Positions 6,179 through 6,931 of a stretch of 6,931 nucleotides of DNA are shown here, piece after piece. Position 1 is the first letter of the stretch, and every line of letters begins with the position of its first letter. Position numbers and translations under genes: made by a program. The notes under the pieces are model-generated. The model saw only the letters and a program-made list of their open reading frames with translations, made no database searches and was not told the DNA's origin. Source of the stretch: JBEKEX01 sp050013615 (GTDB lineage Bacteria > Chloroflexota > Anaerolineae > Anaerolineales > Anaerolineaceae); the NCBI GenBank assembly GCA_050013615.1, contig JBEKEX010000141.1:1-6931 (forward strand), given 5' to 3'.

Positions 6179-6931
6179 TACAGCACCTCCTTCACTGCCG
6201 CGATCACATCCTTCACTTGAGGCAATGCTGATTGTTCCAGCGTGCGATTATAGGGCAGCGGCACTTCGATCTGCGCCACGCGCTTGATGGGAGCATCCGC
6301 ATAATCGAATGCCTGCTCATAAATTCGCGACTCGATCTCCGCCCCCACTCCGTAGCTCTTCCAACCTTCCTCCACGATCACTGCCCGGTTGGTCTTCTTG
6401 AAAGATTCGATCACCGGTTCCATGTCCAGAGGGCGCAGTGTGCGCAGATCCACCACCTCGGCTTGAATGCCTTCACTTTCAAGCTGCGTGGCTGCTTTCA
6501 ACGAAACTTCCAACATTTTACTGTAGGTGACAATGGTCACATCGCTGCCGGGGCGCTGCACCACGGATTTGCCAATCGGCACCGTATAATCGCCTTCCGG
6601 CACTTCGCCGCGGGTCTGGTAAAGCGTAGCTTCTTCGATAAATAAGACCGGGTCATTGATGCGGATGGCTTCTTTGAGCAATCCTTTGGCGTCCGCCGGC
6701 GTGCCGGGAGCAACCACTTTCAGACCGGGGAAATGGGCAAAGATCACATCCGGTGTCTGGGAATGCGTGGCACCCAACTGGCGCCCGCCCCCGCTCACGG
6801 CACGGATGACCAGCGGCAGCACGAACTGTCCGCCGAACATGTAATGCAGTTTAGCCGCTTCATTAACAATATGATCCATTGCTACAAAAGCGAAGTTGAT
6901 CGTCATCAGCTCTGCCACCGGGCGGCAGCCG
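6178..6931 (-). CDS. pdhB: Pyruvate dehydrogenase E1 component, beta subunit (5' end outside the window)
   Basis: 250 residues of the C-terminal part are visible; family members are about 325 residues, so roughly 75 N-terminal residues lie beyond the right edge. The frame stays open to the edge and reads GCRPVAELMTINF, matching the interior G-RPV-E-M segment of E1-beta proteins. The GTG at 6918 is therefore not the start. The visible part covers the second half of the transketolase pyrimidine-binding domain (GGQ, THSQ, PGLKVVAPGTPADAKGLL). It also contains the C-terminal transketolase domain (VDLRTLRPLD, TNRAVIVEEGW, GVGAEI, DAPIKRV, ALPQV). With E1-alpha it would carry out thiamine-diphosphate-dependent decarboxylation of pyruvate and reductive acetylation of the E2 lipoyl group. 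The EEGW and RTLRPLD segments look more like pyruvate than acetoin enzymes. E1-alpha probably lies just upstream, off the window. Confidence 0.88.
   Translation of the reverse strand, partial: GCRPVAELMTINFAFVAMDHIVNEAAKLHYMFGGQFVLPLVIRAVSGGGRQLGATHSQTPDVIFAHFPGLKVVAPGTPADAKGLLKEAIRINDPVLFIEEATLYQTRGEVPEGDYTVPIGKSVVQRPGSDVTIVTYSKMLEVSLKAATQLESEGIQAEVVDLRTLRPLDMEPVIESFKKTNRAVIVEEGWKSYGVGAEIESRIYEQAFDYADAPIKRVAQIEVPLPYNRTLEQSALPQVKDVIAAVKEVL
6184..6192 (-). promoter_or_regulatory. Ribosome binding site of the E2 gene inside the E1-beta tail
   Basis: The minus strand reads AAGGAGGTG, an extended Shine-Dalgarno, five bases before the E2 ATG (6178-6176). It is embedded in the last codons of E1-beta, whose TAA shares its last base with the ATG. 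This combination suggests coupled, stoichiometric translation of E1-beta and E2. Confidence 0.8.

Noticed and set aside
6178..6918. GTG at 6918 as the start of the E1-beta gene
   Set aside because: The frame continues upstream to the window edge with the conserved G-RPV segment, and a protein starting here would lack about a quarter of the family length. The gene is truncated by the window, not short.

Overview
This window looks like ordinary chromosomal housekeeping DNA. The likely source is a member of the Chloroflexota, probably class Anaerolineae. That placement is inference from style, not from a marker gene: a surface lipoprotein with a long Pro-Thr linker, an adenosine kinase resembling the mycobacterial AdoK type, and moderately GC-rich DNA with clear Shine-Dalgarno sites on operon-internal genes. 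I see no mobile element, CRISPR array, tRNA, rRNA or integrated foreign DNA.

Region 1 (1-2391, minus strand): a three-gene set that recycles the by-products of S-adenosylmethionine (SAM) use. In transcription order these are mtnA (methylthioribose-1-phosphate isomerase), an adenosine kinase 12 bases downstream, then, after a 127-base structured gap, the first 13 codons of ahcY (S-adenosylhomocysteine hydrolase), cut by the window edge. A strong promoter-like sequence (perfect TTGACA, 17-base spacer, TAAACT) and a 9-bp leader hairpin precede mtnA. Both lie inside what would otherwise be read as an N-terminal extension of mtnA, so the short start is preferred. AhcY makes adenosine and homocysteine, the kinase removes the adenosine as AMP, and MtnA acts on the methylthioadenosine branch.

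Region 2 (2357-4800, plus strand): a single divergently transcribed gene for an 802-residue lipoprotein. It has a lipobox, a Pro-Thr linker, a long TPR-like helical repeat region and a C-terminal soluble lytic transglycosylase (SLT) domain with the expected catalytic Glu. Its near-consensus promoter sits so close to the ATG that the predicted transcript is leaderless.

Region 3 (4801-6931, minus strand): the end of a pyruvate dehydrogenase-type operon. The E1-beta subunit gene is cut at its 5' end by the window edge. Its stop codon overlaps the start codon of the E2 acyltransferase gene by one base (TAATG), and a strong intrinsic terminator follows E2. The terminator lies between the convergent ends of E2 and the transglycosylase gene.

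No clearly new system is visible. The best leads are the structured, tandemly repeated leader before ahcY, the predicted leaderless mRNA of the transglycosylase, and the leader hairpin of mtnA.
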